A stretch of DNA of 64,000 bases from Chrysomallon squamiferum. Lineage: Eukaryota > Mollusca > Gastropoda > Neomphalida > Peltospiridae. Under the pieces are notes generated by a model. It was not told where the DNA came from. It saw only the letters and a list, made by a program, of their open reading frames with translations, and did no database searches. The DNA is taken from NCBI GenBank assembly GCA_012295275.1, contig CM022675.1, forward strand, positions 9,468,693 through 9,532,692. The letters run 5' to 3'. How positions within the stretch are numbered: the first letter of the stretch is position 1; each line of letters opens with the position of its first letter. A program made the translations under genes and the position numbers. Positions 38,032 to 58,717 of this stretch are shown one piece after another.

Positions 38032-39168
38032 TATCTTCAGGTCTTTTGTTTGTAAATAAACTCATGTGATCGTTTCCGCCATCTGTAACAGATTTCTTTC
38101 AAATTTTCGCTTAATATATACGTTTTCAATTCATTTAACGAGTAGGAGATTACCAGTCGTACAATTTCAACTTTAACCTCAACCTTTGCTTTCGATTTAA
38201 TCATTATCAAATAAATGTATTGTATTTATTGTTTTCATTCTTTGTATAAAATTCTCATGTTGCCTTGGATAATTTAAATATATTAAAATGTAAATAAATT
38301 ATAAAATAAAATACAAATTAATATGGTATTGTTCATTTTGTGGGAAATGTTAAATCTTCCGGTATTGTATTTCTACGACCCTCACCTTCGTTATTAGATC
38401 CATATAGTGATGTACATATAAGAGAAAGTCACTTGTTTATTTGTGCAACTAAATCTTACAGAATAAACAAGACTGCAGATTCGACGGTAATGGTTTTAAA
38501 TCGGACATTCCCAACTCCTTGCATGTCTGCATTTAATTTTTATCGTTATTATTAATTTTCTATCACACTTTAGTCTTCCTCTTCTTTATATATATATATA
38601 TTTTTTTTTTTTCATCCTCTAGTGATTCCAAGGTAACAGTCAATTAATTAACTGAAAGAGAGTGGGCTCCCTCCATTAATTTGTTTAGGTGTTTTGAGAA
38701 AGCTTAACAGATTATAATTTATAGGATCGATCTTTTTGTTTTATTACCAGCGGATCTTGTCCCAAACCTTCAAGTGCCCCACGTCAGGCTTATTAATAGT
38801 TGTGCGAACAGTTATCATTATGTATAGTCCATGATGTGTAAACGATGTATGATTTCTTAAAGACAAAGACCAAAACAACAACAACAATAAGTTGAATACT
38901 AATAACAATAACAATAATAAAGAATGTTTTATGTAAATAAAAATTTAATTTGAAATACGCCTGTGATTTATTAAATATTCAATAAAACATTTAAATCACC
39001 TTGTTAATGCAGATGTCTCGACCATGAATAATGAAAAATAAATAAATAAATAAATAAAAAAATTAAAAATAAGTTTTATGCATTTATTTCACATTGTTCT
39101 TCGTGTTAGTCTTTCTTCTTTTTCCTCTTTTTATTTATTTATTATTAATTTTTATTTTTATTTCTATA

Positions 39169-39212
<44 letters not shown>

Positions 39213-39536
39213 TTTATAAATATAATTAATTTTTTTTCAAATGAAACTACGTCCAAGTAAAATTAATAATTATTCATAATAGAAATCTCGAATTTCATTC
39301 CTTATAATATAATCGAATTCGGGTTTCTTCGGAAAAAGCCGAAGAAAACAAATTATTGAACAAAACGTTTTCAAAACTGCTCGGAAAGTTCCGATACAGC
39401 CACAGATCATTCATAAATTGACCGAGGTTTTCCGAAAACAGGAGTCGTGGGTGTGTCTTCGTCGAGCATTTCGATTCGACCTTGGACTCGAAAGTCGAAT
39501 ACGGTTAGGGAAACTATCACCTGAATAAAAACTCGT
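38032..39536. promoter_or_regulatory. Head-to-head intergenic region of RUNDC3 and uridine phosphorylase
   Basis: The two start codons face away from each other across 1.5 kb. The centre is AT-rich with ATT arrays (39175-39211). The 230 bases before the uridine phosphorylase ATG (39310-39536) are richer in CpG and contain several short inverted repeats. These include TTTCTTCGG/CCGAAGAAA at 39324-39347, CTCGGAAAGTTCCGA and TTTTCCGAAAA. The presence of promoters is inferred from position. No TATA box or start site can be fixed. Confidence 0.45.
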
Positions 39537-47817
<8,281 letters not shown>

Positions 47818-47892
47818 AGAAAACTTTATTTAGGCTTTTTTATACATACCTGACACCCGAGTGTGTACATTCTTAAATCTATTTACAAAACT

Positions 47893-48320
47893 TGCATACA
47901 CATGCCTGTATTTAAGTGTTTACATCCATATACCCATATGGCTATGTTTAAATATTGACAGACATATACACACATGCCTGTATTTAAATATTTACATACA
48001 TATACACACGTGCCTGTATTTAAATATTTACATACATATATGCACATGCATATATTTAAATATTTGCATACAAATACACATGCCTATATTTAAATATTTA
48101 CATACATATATACACATGCCTATATTTAAATATTTATATACATATACACACACATGCCTATATTTAAATATTTGTATACAAATACACACATGCCTATATT
48201 TAAATATTTGTATACAAAACACACATACCTATATTTAAATATTTACTTACATATGCACACATGCCTGTATTTAGGTATTTACATGCTTAAACACACATCC
48301 CTGTATTTAAACTCTGACAT
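47893..48320. repeat. 36-38 bp minisatellite downstream of uridine phosphorylase
   Basis: About 11-12 copies of a unit containing ATGCCTGTATTTAAATATTT plus ACATACATATACACAC. It lies just after the stop codon, probably in the 3' UTR. The open frames across it on both strands are repeat translations. Confidence 0.9.
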
Positions 48321-48875
48321 AGGTAATCAATATAGAAACTAGTCATTATGAGTGCACACATGTTGAAAACAAGCTTTAACATTTTTTTTTTTAGCATAAA
48401 TATGTTTTTTGGTTATTTTTCTTAATGACTAAACATTAAGATATGTTTCATTTAGACACACATTACTAAATAATAAATTTGTGTAAATAATTTTTGTGTC
48501 AAGAGCCAAGCTAGTATATTTTAAAAAATAGATTGAAACCAGACTTAAGAATAATTTTTTGACATAAATATATAAATAATTTTAAGCACATAATTATTAT
48601 TCATTTGTAGTCAAATGATAATTCTTTTTTTTTTTTTTTTCTCTTTTTTTTAATCAGTTAATGATATTTATTTCTTAATTTTAAAATTATTTTATTTTAT
48701 TTTATTTTATTTTATTTTATTTTATTTTTTATGCTTTGACTTAAAAATTACTATATGCTTGCTTTAACTTAACCCCAATCCCAGTTCAAAAGAATTCTCT
48801 TATAGAATTCTGATTCACTATTTGTAAAGATACCAGATTTCAAATTCTTTAGTCAAAATCTGCATTATTTTTATT

Positions 48876-48906
<31 letters not shown>

Positions 48907-50118
48907 TTTTATTATATTTTTTTTTTTTATTTTGGAAAGGATATGTAAATGCATTTTATGCTTTTAAACATTTTTTATGTGTTTATTACTATATTTTTGT
49001 CCTGTTCCAATTTTCTAAAGTATTACTTACATATTTAGATGTGTATATGTATTTATACTTTTTTTTACATATACCTGTATACGCATAGATACATGCAAAC
49101 ATACATATACCATATATTTTATTTTGTTTTACCTATTTATCTGTTTATTTATCCTTCTACAGAATACAGAATATTTTTCTATTTTAAATCTGTTTTAGTA
49201 ATTTTGCTGTGCATGTGTATGTCTGTATATGTGTGTTATACATATACAGGAATGTTATAAAATTCTTGAGTTGTTTTAAATTTTATAATACATAATAATA
49301 CTCTGTACATAAAAAAAAAAAAAAAAAAATTCTAGAGAGCAAGTGATAGCAATTTATTGCAATGTTTCATAAATTTGTTTCTGCATTTAAAAATGTCTAC
49401 ATACCTCTCGGCCATATGATATACAAATTTAGTTAATACTTCAAAGTTCTACAAATATATTCAGCAGTTTATTGTTCAGTAATGCTATGAATCATTTTTA
49501 ACAACAACATAAATATAACCACTCTTTTTACACTTGTTTAAATTGCATTAATGTCTGCCTAGATTGTAAATTATATTACCAACACTCTTTACTAGGTGTA
49601 TTAGATCATAAAATGTTTATGTCCTCCTTCCTTTACTGATTCATTTTACTTGTATGAATATGTAAACTATGAACATGTATACTCCATGGCAACCCTGTGT
49701 AAAATATCTGGCCCTGATCTGTTATATTCTGCACCTGCGTCTTTCGACAAAAGTCTTCTTAATGTCAAAAAATGAAGTGACGAGAAAAACAGTTTTACAT
49801 CTATCTTATCCTTTTGTGTGACAATACAATGAAATTATGTGTTCCCAAAATACAGTTTGTTTCAGTTGTTGTAAGTGTTTTAAAAGAATCTCAGTTAATT
49901 TCAAACCTGTGCTGATATAAAAAAAAAAAAATGTATTTAGTATAAAATATATATATATATGTTTTGAAGATATATAAATATTTGAATTATATATAAATGT
50001 TTTAATGATATATTTTTGTAGCATAAACAAAGCCTACACATGATTTAGGACATTCTTTTAGAAACAGTAGTATTACAGCTTTGACAATGAAAACTTGCCA
50101 GAAATAATAATAATAATG

Positions 50119-50161
<43 letters not shown>

Positions 50162-50544
50162 TATATCTCTGTTTATATAAATATTATTATTAAATAAATA
50201 CAAATTTTTGACCAGTAACATTATATTTTTCTTCATCAATTTTACTATTTTTGCCAAGCAATTCTACAGCATGAATATGTATAATCTGTACATTTACTGT
50301 TGCTGTTTATATTGCTTTATTATTATTATTATTATTATTATTTTGTTTTTGTAAATGTCATTTGAACTTTTTCATGTATAATACTTGTTAATTAGTGCTA
50401 GAGTACTTGTAGAATTAATTATGGTCATGTCATGGACAACAAAATTTTATAACAATTGAATTGCTTCATTACTTTTTCTGACTATCAGTCATTTAAGAAT
50501 TAAAGATTTCTAAATATATTTGAACACTCAAAACTTTTTCTGTT

Positions 50545-50800
50545 TTAATATAATTTTCAGCACTAGTCCCAAATTTTAAAAATAAAATTTAAATACAGAA
50601 TTTTTTTTTATTTTGATATGATCTTTTGCACCAGTCCCAAATTTTTAAAATAAAATTTAATTACAGAATTGTTACTATTTTAGTATACTTTTCTGTACTA
50701 GTCCCAAAATTATAAATTTAATTTAAATAAAGAATTGTAACTGTATTAGTATGGTTTTCTGCAATAGTCCCAAAATTTTAAAATGAAATTTAGATGGAGC
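50545..50800. repeat. About 67-bp minisatellite, four copies
   Basis: CTAGTCCCAAAATTTTAAAA and AATAAAATTTAAATACAGAA recur near 50563, 50631, 50698 and 50765 with moderate divergence. Confidence 0.8.
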
Positions 50801-51189
50801 ATAGTTATAGAATTAATTGGATCTTTGTCTAGTTTATCATCAGTGTAAATAAAATTTTCAAAATATGTTTTAAATAAATGGACTCTGTGTGTTTTTCAGC
50901 TTTCGTTGTATTTCATCTAACACAGTGGGCTTTTTTTTTAACTTTATTTTTTTAGAACCTGTTTTTTAAATATTTTTTGAAAGTTTATGACACTTAAATA
51001 GAATTTTGTTCTGGACATACAAATACAATGAATTATGTTATGAAATTAAAAATCTTAATTTTATATATATATTCTTACAGTACACTAAGGGAATGCTACT
51101 TTGATAAATGTATTGCAATATGGAATTAAAAATTTAAGGATTAAGATTTTATGTAATATAATTTGATAATTTTATTATTATTACTATGG

Positions 51190-51570
51190 ATCATTGTTCG
51201 ACCCTTGTTTAGCATCATTTGAAGTTTCAGTATAATATTTTAGATCATTTAATGTTTTATGATTTAATATTTAAGAATATTTGATGTCTTAATCTTATAA
51301 TAAGTATTATTTGATGTTTTATTTTTATGTTTTATTATTTGATGAATTATTTTTTGTTTTATTTAAGGATATTTTTGATGTTTTAATATTATAATAAGGA
51401 TTATTTGATGTTATTTATTATATTAGGGATATTTTTGATGTTTTAATATTATATTAAGAATTATTTAATGTTTATATATTATATTAAGGATTATTTAGTG
51501 TTATTTATTATATTAAGGATTATTTTATGTTATTTATTATATTAAGAATCATTTGATGTTTTAAAGTTGC
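51190..51570. repeat. Degenerate short tandem array (TTATTTGATGTT)
   Basis: ATTATTTGATGTTTTAAT and TATTATATTAAGGATT recur about ten times at spacings of about 30-55 bases. Confidence 0.7.
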
Positions 51571-51671
51571 ATTATCTACCATTTGTTGTCCAGCTTTATC
51601 TCTGGTTACAAATCATATATGCTAGATGATTCCTGAAAACCTTTTCCACAAATTTATTTATTTATTTATTT

Positions 51672-51680
51672 ATTTATTAC

Positions 51681-51738
<58 letters not shown>

Positions 51739-51746
51739 TATTTATT

Positions 51747-51780
<34 letters not shown>
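51672..51780. repeat. (ATT)n followed by poly-T
   Basis: About 20 ATT triplets, a short ATTT stretch, then about 32 T. Confidence 0.95.
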
Positions 51781-51782
<2 letters not shown>

Positions 51783-52103
51783 TTTACATTATAAAAGATC
51801 TGTACACAATAATTTTATGAAAGCATTCCAACAAGAAAGAATAGCTTTAATTTCAAATTATAGAAAATTACATTTTAAATTTAAATCCATTGGAACTGAT
51901 TGTAAAATTTGAATGAATATATATTTTAGCAACATTACTAATTTATTATTTTAGAATATGACTACTAGTAGTGATATAGCTACTAGTCCTTAAACTAGAT
52001 TCATAAAATGGGTACAGCTCCTGAATACTGGAATTTTAAAAACATTCCATAAATACGTAGCTTTAATTTATAAGAAAACTAGTAAGGTATACAATTCCAT
52101 TAT

Positions 52104-52139
<36 letters not shown>

Positions 52140-53649
52140 AGGAATTAAATAAGTTTAATGAAATATTAAAATCTGTAATTATTTGTTAACATTACTAAAC
52201 TGGTAAAGGAAAAAGAAAAGAAAAAAAGCATTCCTGAATCCATACCTTTAATTTAATTATTTCAAAACTGGTAAGGTTATATAACTAAACTTATTTGTTT
52301 TGATTGTTTGTTTTATTTTCTTGTTGGATTTTCATAACTATTAAAGTGATAAAGAAAAACTTGAATTATACTTTGAAAAAAAAAGAAACAAAAAAATTAT
52401 AAAAATAATGTGAAAAGAAAAAAGAAAAGAAATAATGAAATAATAAAAATAAAGAAAAAGAAAAAAAGGTCCATAATGGAATTATAAAAATATTCCTTAC
52501 ATTCTTATCTTTAAATATTTTTTTGAATTATATCAAGAAAAGCATCATTTACTTTTAAGTTGATTTTATTTAAAAATAAATAACAGAATCTGATACAAAT
52601 GTAAATGAATACCAAAACAGGATATTTTGTTATACATACTCAATTATGTGAGTAAATGTTATATTTTAGTTTAAATAATCATATATAATGAATATTTAAT
52701 GAATATATTTCATATATTATTCTCTTATTAAAATTAACTTCATATTAATTAATTTATTTCAGTTTTCTGAGAAATAGTACTTTTATAGGTTTTGCAGATT
52801 GGTGCCAAATAATAAAATCTATCACAGATTTTTGGTGAAAAAATCGGTATATTAATTGGATTTAAAAAAATATAATGCACATTTTTTTAATATAGAATTT
52901 AGCTAATGTTTTGTAAAAGGTCTGTAAAATTGAATTTTATTTTGTCAGTTTTAAGATATTACTGATACCACTAATTCATACATATCATTTTATTCAATAT
53001 TTTTATTATTATTATTATTATTTTCTAGTCAATTTCTTAGAATTTTAAAATTTATACTAAATTTTAAAGTTGTTAATTATTGAGGAAAGTATGAACTGCA
53101 TTCTACAATGGAAATTATGAACTGATTTAGAGAAAGAGTAATGAACTTAGGAGTGGCTTGTGAAAAAAAATGCATTCACAAAATTAAATAATTTTCAAAT
53201 GTCATTGCTAAACTGTTACTGTAAATTTAAAAATTTGTAAAAAACATATAAAAAAAGTTTTTTTAATAATAATTTAAATTAAGTTTCAGTTTTAAAATGT
53301 GTAATCTGCTTCCATCACAGTCATACATGAAAAAAAAATAAAAAGAATAAAATAAAATATAATAAAATATAAAAAAAAAAAAATAAAAATATAAAAACCA
53401 GTAAATGAAATATTTTAGAATTGTCTAGCTTCTTATGGATATAAATTCCTGTCCACTTTTAAAAGTTCTATTTCCACACCTTTTTTTTTTTTTTTTTTTT
53501 TGCCTTTTTTTTTTTTTTTCATTCTTTTTCCCTCATAGTAAAAATCAGATGTTTTTGTTTCAATGAACATTAAACTGTCTACCTCCCAGTATTAACAAAT
53601 CTGTGACCAAACGATCCATTAGAATAAAATAATAATCCTGGACTCTGAA

Positions 53650-53960
53650 GAGATCTTTCATTACCAGGCTTTAGAAAAGACATATAACTTGGGCTTTGAA
53701 GAGGACCATTATGTGGTTTTAAAGAGGACTGGTATTACTCAGCTTAAAAAAGAATCCAATTCTGGGCTGTGTATAGAAAAGTCAACACAGGACTTTAGAA
53801 AGAAAAAGTCAACACAGGACTTTAGAAAGGAAAGATCAGTATTGAGCTTTAGAAAGGTAAAATCAGCTTTGGGCTTTAGAAAGGAAGCTTCAGTAGTTGG
53901 TTTTAGAAAGGAGTGCCTGTAGTGGGCTTAGAGAGGTTTACTGTTTTGGGGCTTTAGATA
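53650..53960. repeat. 27-bp minisatellite with an open frame
   Basis: GGCTTTAGAAAGGAAAAATC-type units recur; TTTAGAAAG starts at 53794, 53821, 53848, 53875 and 53902, exactly 27 apart. More diverged units extend left to about 53660. Because 27 is a multiple of three, one frame (53689-53922) stays open and repeats a nine-residue FRKxxSxxx pattern. Confidence 0.85.
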
Positions 53961-54966
53961 GGACACATTATTTTGGTGTAAGTACGAATTTAGTTTTCTT
54001 GGAGTTGGGGATGAAGAGAACAGAGATCCATCTAAATTCTTGGTCCTTAAGCAAAACAAGTTCTCTCAATTTGACGTCTGTCCCCCATCCAGTTAAAGTT
54101 CATCCTTTGGCAGGTTCGATAAAAACATTTAGTAATTAAAAATACACCTAAGAATATTCAAATATTTCATCTGTACCTGTTATTGTTAAATATTTTGGAT
54201 ATACAAGATACCCATTTTCACTTTGGTGATTTGAAGAGGATCAAACTTGCATAGCTTTAATGAAAGATGTTATTTTTATCTTTGTAAAATATGTTATTGT
54301 TTTAGATGTTATAATGAATACAGTTTTGTAGCAGATATTTTTTAAGTTATAAGGTATGAATATATTTTATATATAGATGTGTATATTAATAATATATATC
54401 TCTGTGTTTTGGGTGAAAGTTTTTCATTTTATTAGCAAGCTAGATGTTTCATTATTTAGACAAAATGCATTTTTAATAGTAAACATTATTATTATTATTA
54501 TTATTATTATGGTAATGGTGCAGGTTTTTAACTTTTTGGGGGACAAAATTATATTAATAATATTACCGACTTCGAAATGTTTACATATAAATCTTTATTT
54601 TGAATTTTAAAATTTAACTTTGAATAATTCTCTTAATGAAAGGTTTGTTATCAAGTAATAGTTATAAAAAATAAAATAAATTTATCCTATTCATTTGAAA
54701 TAAATGATAATAAATTAGGATAGTAAAATAAATCAAAAAATAAATATGTTTTATTTTTTTAATAATGTATTTTTTTAAATGTAAACAAAATAATTTATGG
54801 AATATTCCCCACTGTACTTGTATTTAACAATAAAATTAATCTAAGAATAATTAATTTTTTGATTATTACAGTTATGAATCATCTTTATTAACAGTATTAT
54901 TTTTTATTATTATTATTTTTGATACAGTTATATGAAGTTAGAGAACTTTTTAATTTTTTTTTTTAC

Positions 54967-54997
<31 letters not shown>

Positions 54998-55381
54998 TAT
55001 TTCAAACTTACACTAGTCACATCACAGTTTCTTCCATTCATTTTTCCATGGACAGGAGAGTTGAAAACATTTGATATAAATTTTGTTGGTTTGTTATTTG
55101 CATGCATTGAAAGAAATGCCTGTCGATTTTAATCACATGTATAAATTTGTGGGAATGTTACAGGTTTGCTGATGTTGATTTACAAACTGGAATGCTTCTT
55201 TTGTCTTTATTTATTACTAATACTGTTGTGTGTAGTTACTATTCTGTATTGTCTTGTCTTGCTTTTTTCTTAGCTCAGGTTGTCACTGGTTCAAATCTCA
55301 TCTGTGGAATCTCCTAATGAGCCATGCTGTACAAATTTCTTCATTTTTTTATTTATTTTATTTATATATATATATATATTT

Positions 55382-55438
55382 TTTTTTTAATTTATTATTG
55401 TTATTATTATTGTTGTTATTATTATTAGTTATTATTAC

Positions 55439-55495
<57 letters not shown>

Positions 55496-55518
55496 TATTA
55501 TTACTATTATTAGTATTA
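55382..55518. repeat. (ATT)n microsatellite
   Basis: Nearly continuous ATT triplets with a few GTT and ACT changes. Confidence 0.9.
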
Positions 55519-58399
55519 TTTTTTAAAACTGGACGTATTTATTAAGAATATTTGGAGTTAACAACATTAAAAAAATAAAATTACTAAAATAATTATGAAA
55601 CTTTTAGTGTACCTTTTGTTACACAATAATTTTATTCCTATTTTCAAATTGTGTATAAACTGTGTTAAAAGATTCACAAAATTTAAATAAATAAATCAGT
55701 GAATGAATAATGTTTAATACCTCCATGAAAGATTAAACTGGATGGAAACATTAAACTCTATTCGCCTTTTTCATGACATTTTGACATGGTTTATATTCAC
55801 TTAGTTTTTTCAGAAGGAAATTTGTGTCCATTGTTTAATCATAATATTTCATAAATACAAAAATACCCATTATATTTAGAGATGATTGCATTATTAATCA
55901 TAATATTTATAAATAAATTTAAAAAAAAAAGAAATATGTACACTTTAGATCTAGAGATAATTTATATTATCAGTGTAAAATTTGTGCTGACTGTAAAGTC
56001 CATCATAATATTTATAAATAAAAAGGAATGTGAAAAAAACAAAACAAAATGTTTTGAAACAATTCACTACCAATTTGTTTTATCAGAATGAAATTTGAGA
56101 TGACTGTACAGTTAGTTAGTTAATCATAATATAAACAAAAAAGGATTTAAAAAGATTTTTTTGTTTTGAAATAATTTAACATCAGTTTGTTCTATCAAAA
56201 TAAAAAATTTCCTAACTGTATGATCATATCTGTAAATGAAAAAAGAATTTTAAAATAATCCTTTATTTTATTATTTATTTTTTTTTTTTCAAAATAATTT
56301 ATTTTTAATTATTTTTATAAAAATGAAATTTGTACTGGCTGGCATACTGGTAACATAAATATACAGAATTAAAATTTTATGTATAACAAACCTCATTATA
56401 CCCATGACGTACAGATTTTTACATTCTCATGCATCTGTAATATATTTTCATTTTCATCAGTTGTTTTATAGTGCTTTGGAAATTTTGTGTGCAAATTTTA
56501 CTGTATTTTACTGTGATTATACAAATATCTCCCAGTATATCCCAGTTTGGAAATATTTTGTACAAATTATACTTTTTGCTGGAAGGAATTCCTTTAGTAT
56601 ATACTTTAGTGTAATCTCAAGTAAGTATGTATAATATATACAGTATTAGCGGCTTGAAAATGTGTTGTTCAAATTTTAGTTAATATCTGCAATATAAAGT
56701 CTTTTAAAGTGTTTTCTTTAGTATAAGAATTTATTTTTTTTAATAATTTTTGTCCATGGATTATGACAATCCTAAGTTTACTTGCTAAAAAATATAAAAT
56801 ATGCCAAAATATTTATATGATAAGAGATATTTTCAGTTTTATTATGTGAAAATATATATATGTATCATGGAACAAACTTTTAAAAAATTATTCATTATAG
56901 GTATTGCTAAACTCTTTAAAAAATAATAATAATAGTGAAAAAAAAACAAAAAAGTTTGGGTGTCCACATATTGCTAAACATTATCTTATTTATTTCAATC
57001 TTTTTTGCTCCTTATACAATTCAGTTAAGGTTTTCTGTATTTATTTATTTTTATTTTTTTTCCCAATTATTCATATTTAGCATAGTTAGTTTCCTGTAGC
57101 CATATTTTTGTTGTTGACTTTTAAAAAAATAATAATTTGGCCATCAATAACTAAAGATGATCAAACTCTTGTTGTTATAATCTGTTTCATTTTAATTGTA
57201 CTCTTCACATTGTTAGATTTTGCATTTCTTCTTTTGTTTTGTCCTCAACATTATTCAGCTTGTGCGTATTATAATCTTTACCACATTGTGAATGGTCTGG
57301 CAGCTAAAACTGATAGCCAGTTTTCTTTAATGGTTTTCATTTGCTTTTGCTTCTTTGTTATTTAATATTTTGTCAAGTCCCAGTGCTTTTAAACCATTAG
57401 TGAAAAATGGCAATAACAAGCACTTGCTTTTTTCTTTTTAACAGTAATTTGTGTTTTTGCTTCCATTTTCATGCTGTTTGAAGGGAAATAACTCTGTTTG
57501 TGCACTGTTTATATAGCTTATTTCTGACAATAAAATGGTTCAAGTTTTCCTACAATTGATTTTGTTTTTTCACTTGTATAAGACAACTGCTATATATATA
57601 TTTTTTTTAACATTAAGACTACCATTTTGGTGGTATATTTACAAAAAAAAAAAAAGTAAATCTCAGAACAGAACAAAGAAGAATAAAAATCCACCACATT
57701 CTGTTTACTTTTTGGAAAGCACACTGGCTAATAACAGAATACATTATACAATAAATGATGCCATTTTATTTAACCTTTTGCTAGTGTGTTACTTTATCAG
57801 AGCAGTACAAAGTCTGGGTCAACAACTGCCAGTTCAAATTCTTGTCATTGACTTTTGATCCACACTTCAGAAGTGAATAGCATAATCTAGTATTGACTGG
57901 CTTTGCTTATTAGGTTTCACAATTTCTCACTTTATGAACATTCTCAAACATTTTCATTCTATTTTCACAACCATAATTTGTATAAAAAAATCGTCAACAT
58001 GAATAGCTTATGTAACCCACTTACAGAATACGGCTGTTAGTCTTTTCTGTAGTAAAGTGGCAAAATTTGATCCTTGGTACAAGTAGATGATAGCTGGGTA
58101 TGGATTAGACTCGATAAAAATGTAATATGATGTGACAAAATTATGTTACAACTCAAAAGCACTGACTCTGTTAACATACAGGGAAAGCTAAAATCGTAAC
58201 CATTATAGTGTCCAACAGATAGTTAAAAAATTGAAGAAAGATAAATTTAACTAGACAATACCTAGGCACTGTAGTGAACTGATGAAAATGTGATGTGATA
58301 CTGTTAAAACTTGAAGTACTGTGAATGCTGAAGTGGTAACAAATGCAGGGTGAATGAAAACTGTGACCACCAGAAGTACTCAACAGGTTAAATTCTCAT

Positions 58400-58717
58400 A
58401 ATGTGGCTGAGAAATCATTTTGAAAAGGGAGGAAAATAAATAAATAAATAAATAAATAAATGAAAATCCATATCAGTTAAAATCTTCTTGATTACCAATA
58501 AAATAGTCTAAAGTTGTAAAATTTACAATACAGATGAAGTATTTTTTCTTTTTCGTTTAATGTGGCTGAGAAATCATTTTGAAAAGGGAGGAAAATAAAT
58601 AAATAAATAAATAAATAAATGAAAATCCATATCAGTTAAAATCTTCTTGATTACCAATAAAATAGTCTAAAGTTGTAAAATTTACAATACAGATGAAGTA
58701 TTTTTTCTTTTTCGTTT
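58400..58717. repeat. Perfect 159-bp tandem duplication
   Basis: 58400-58558 and 58559-58717 both begin AATGTGGCTGAGAAATCATT and end TTTTTCTTTTTCGTTT. The embedded AAAT run has the same number of units in both copies, and no difference was seen by eye. Confidence 0.92.

Noticed and set aside
55254-55330. tRNA-like stretch (TAGCTCAGG, then GGTTCAAATCTC) suggesting a SINE head
   Set aside because: The B-box resemblance is real, but no matching acceptor stem, A-box spacing, SINE body or second copy could be seen.
57108-57365. 85-residue open frame with two apparent membrane helices
   Set aside because: No family similarity and no splice context; AT-rich DNA readily gives Ile/Leu/Phe-rich frames.
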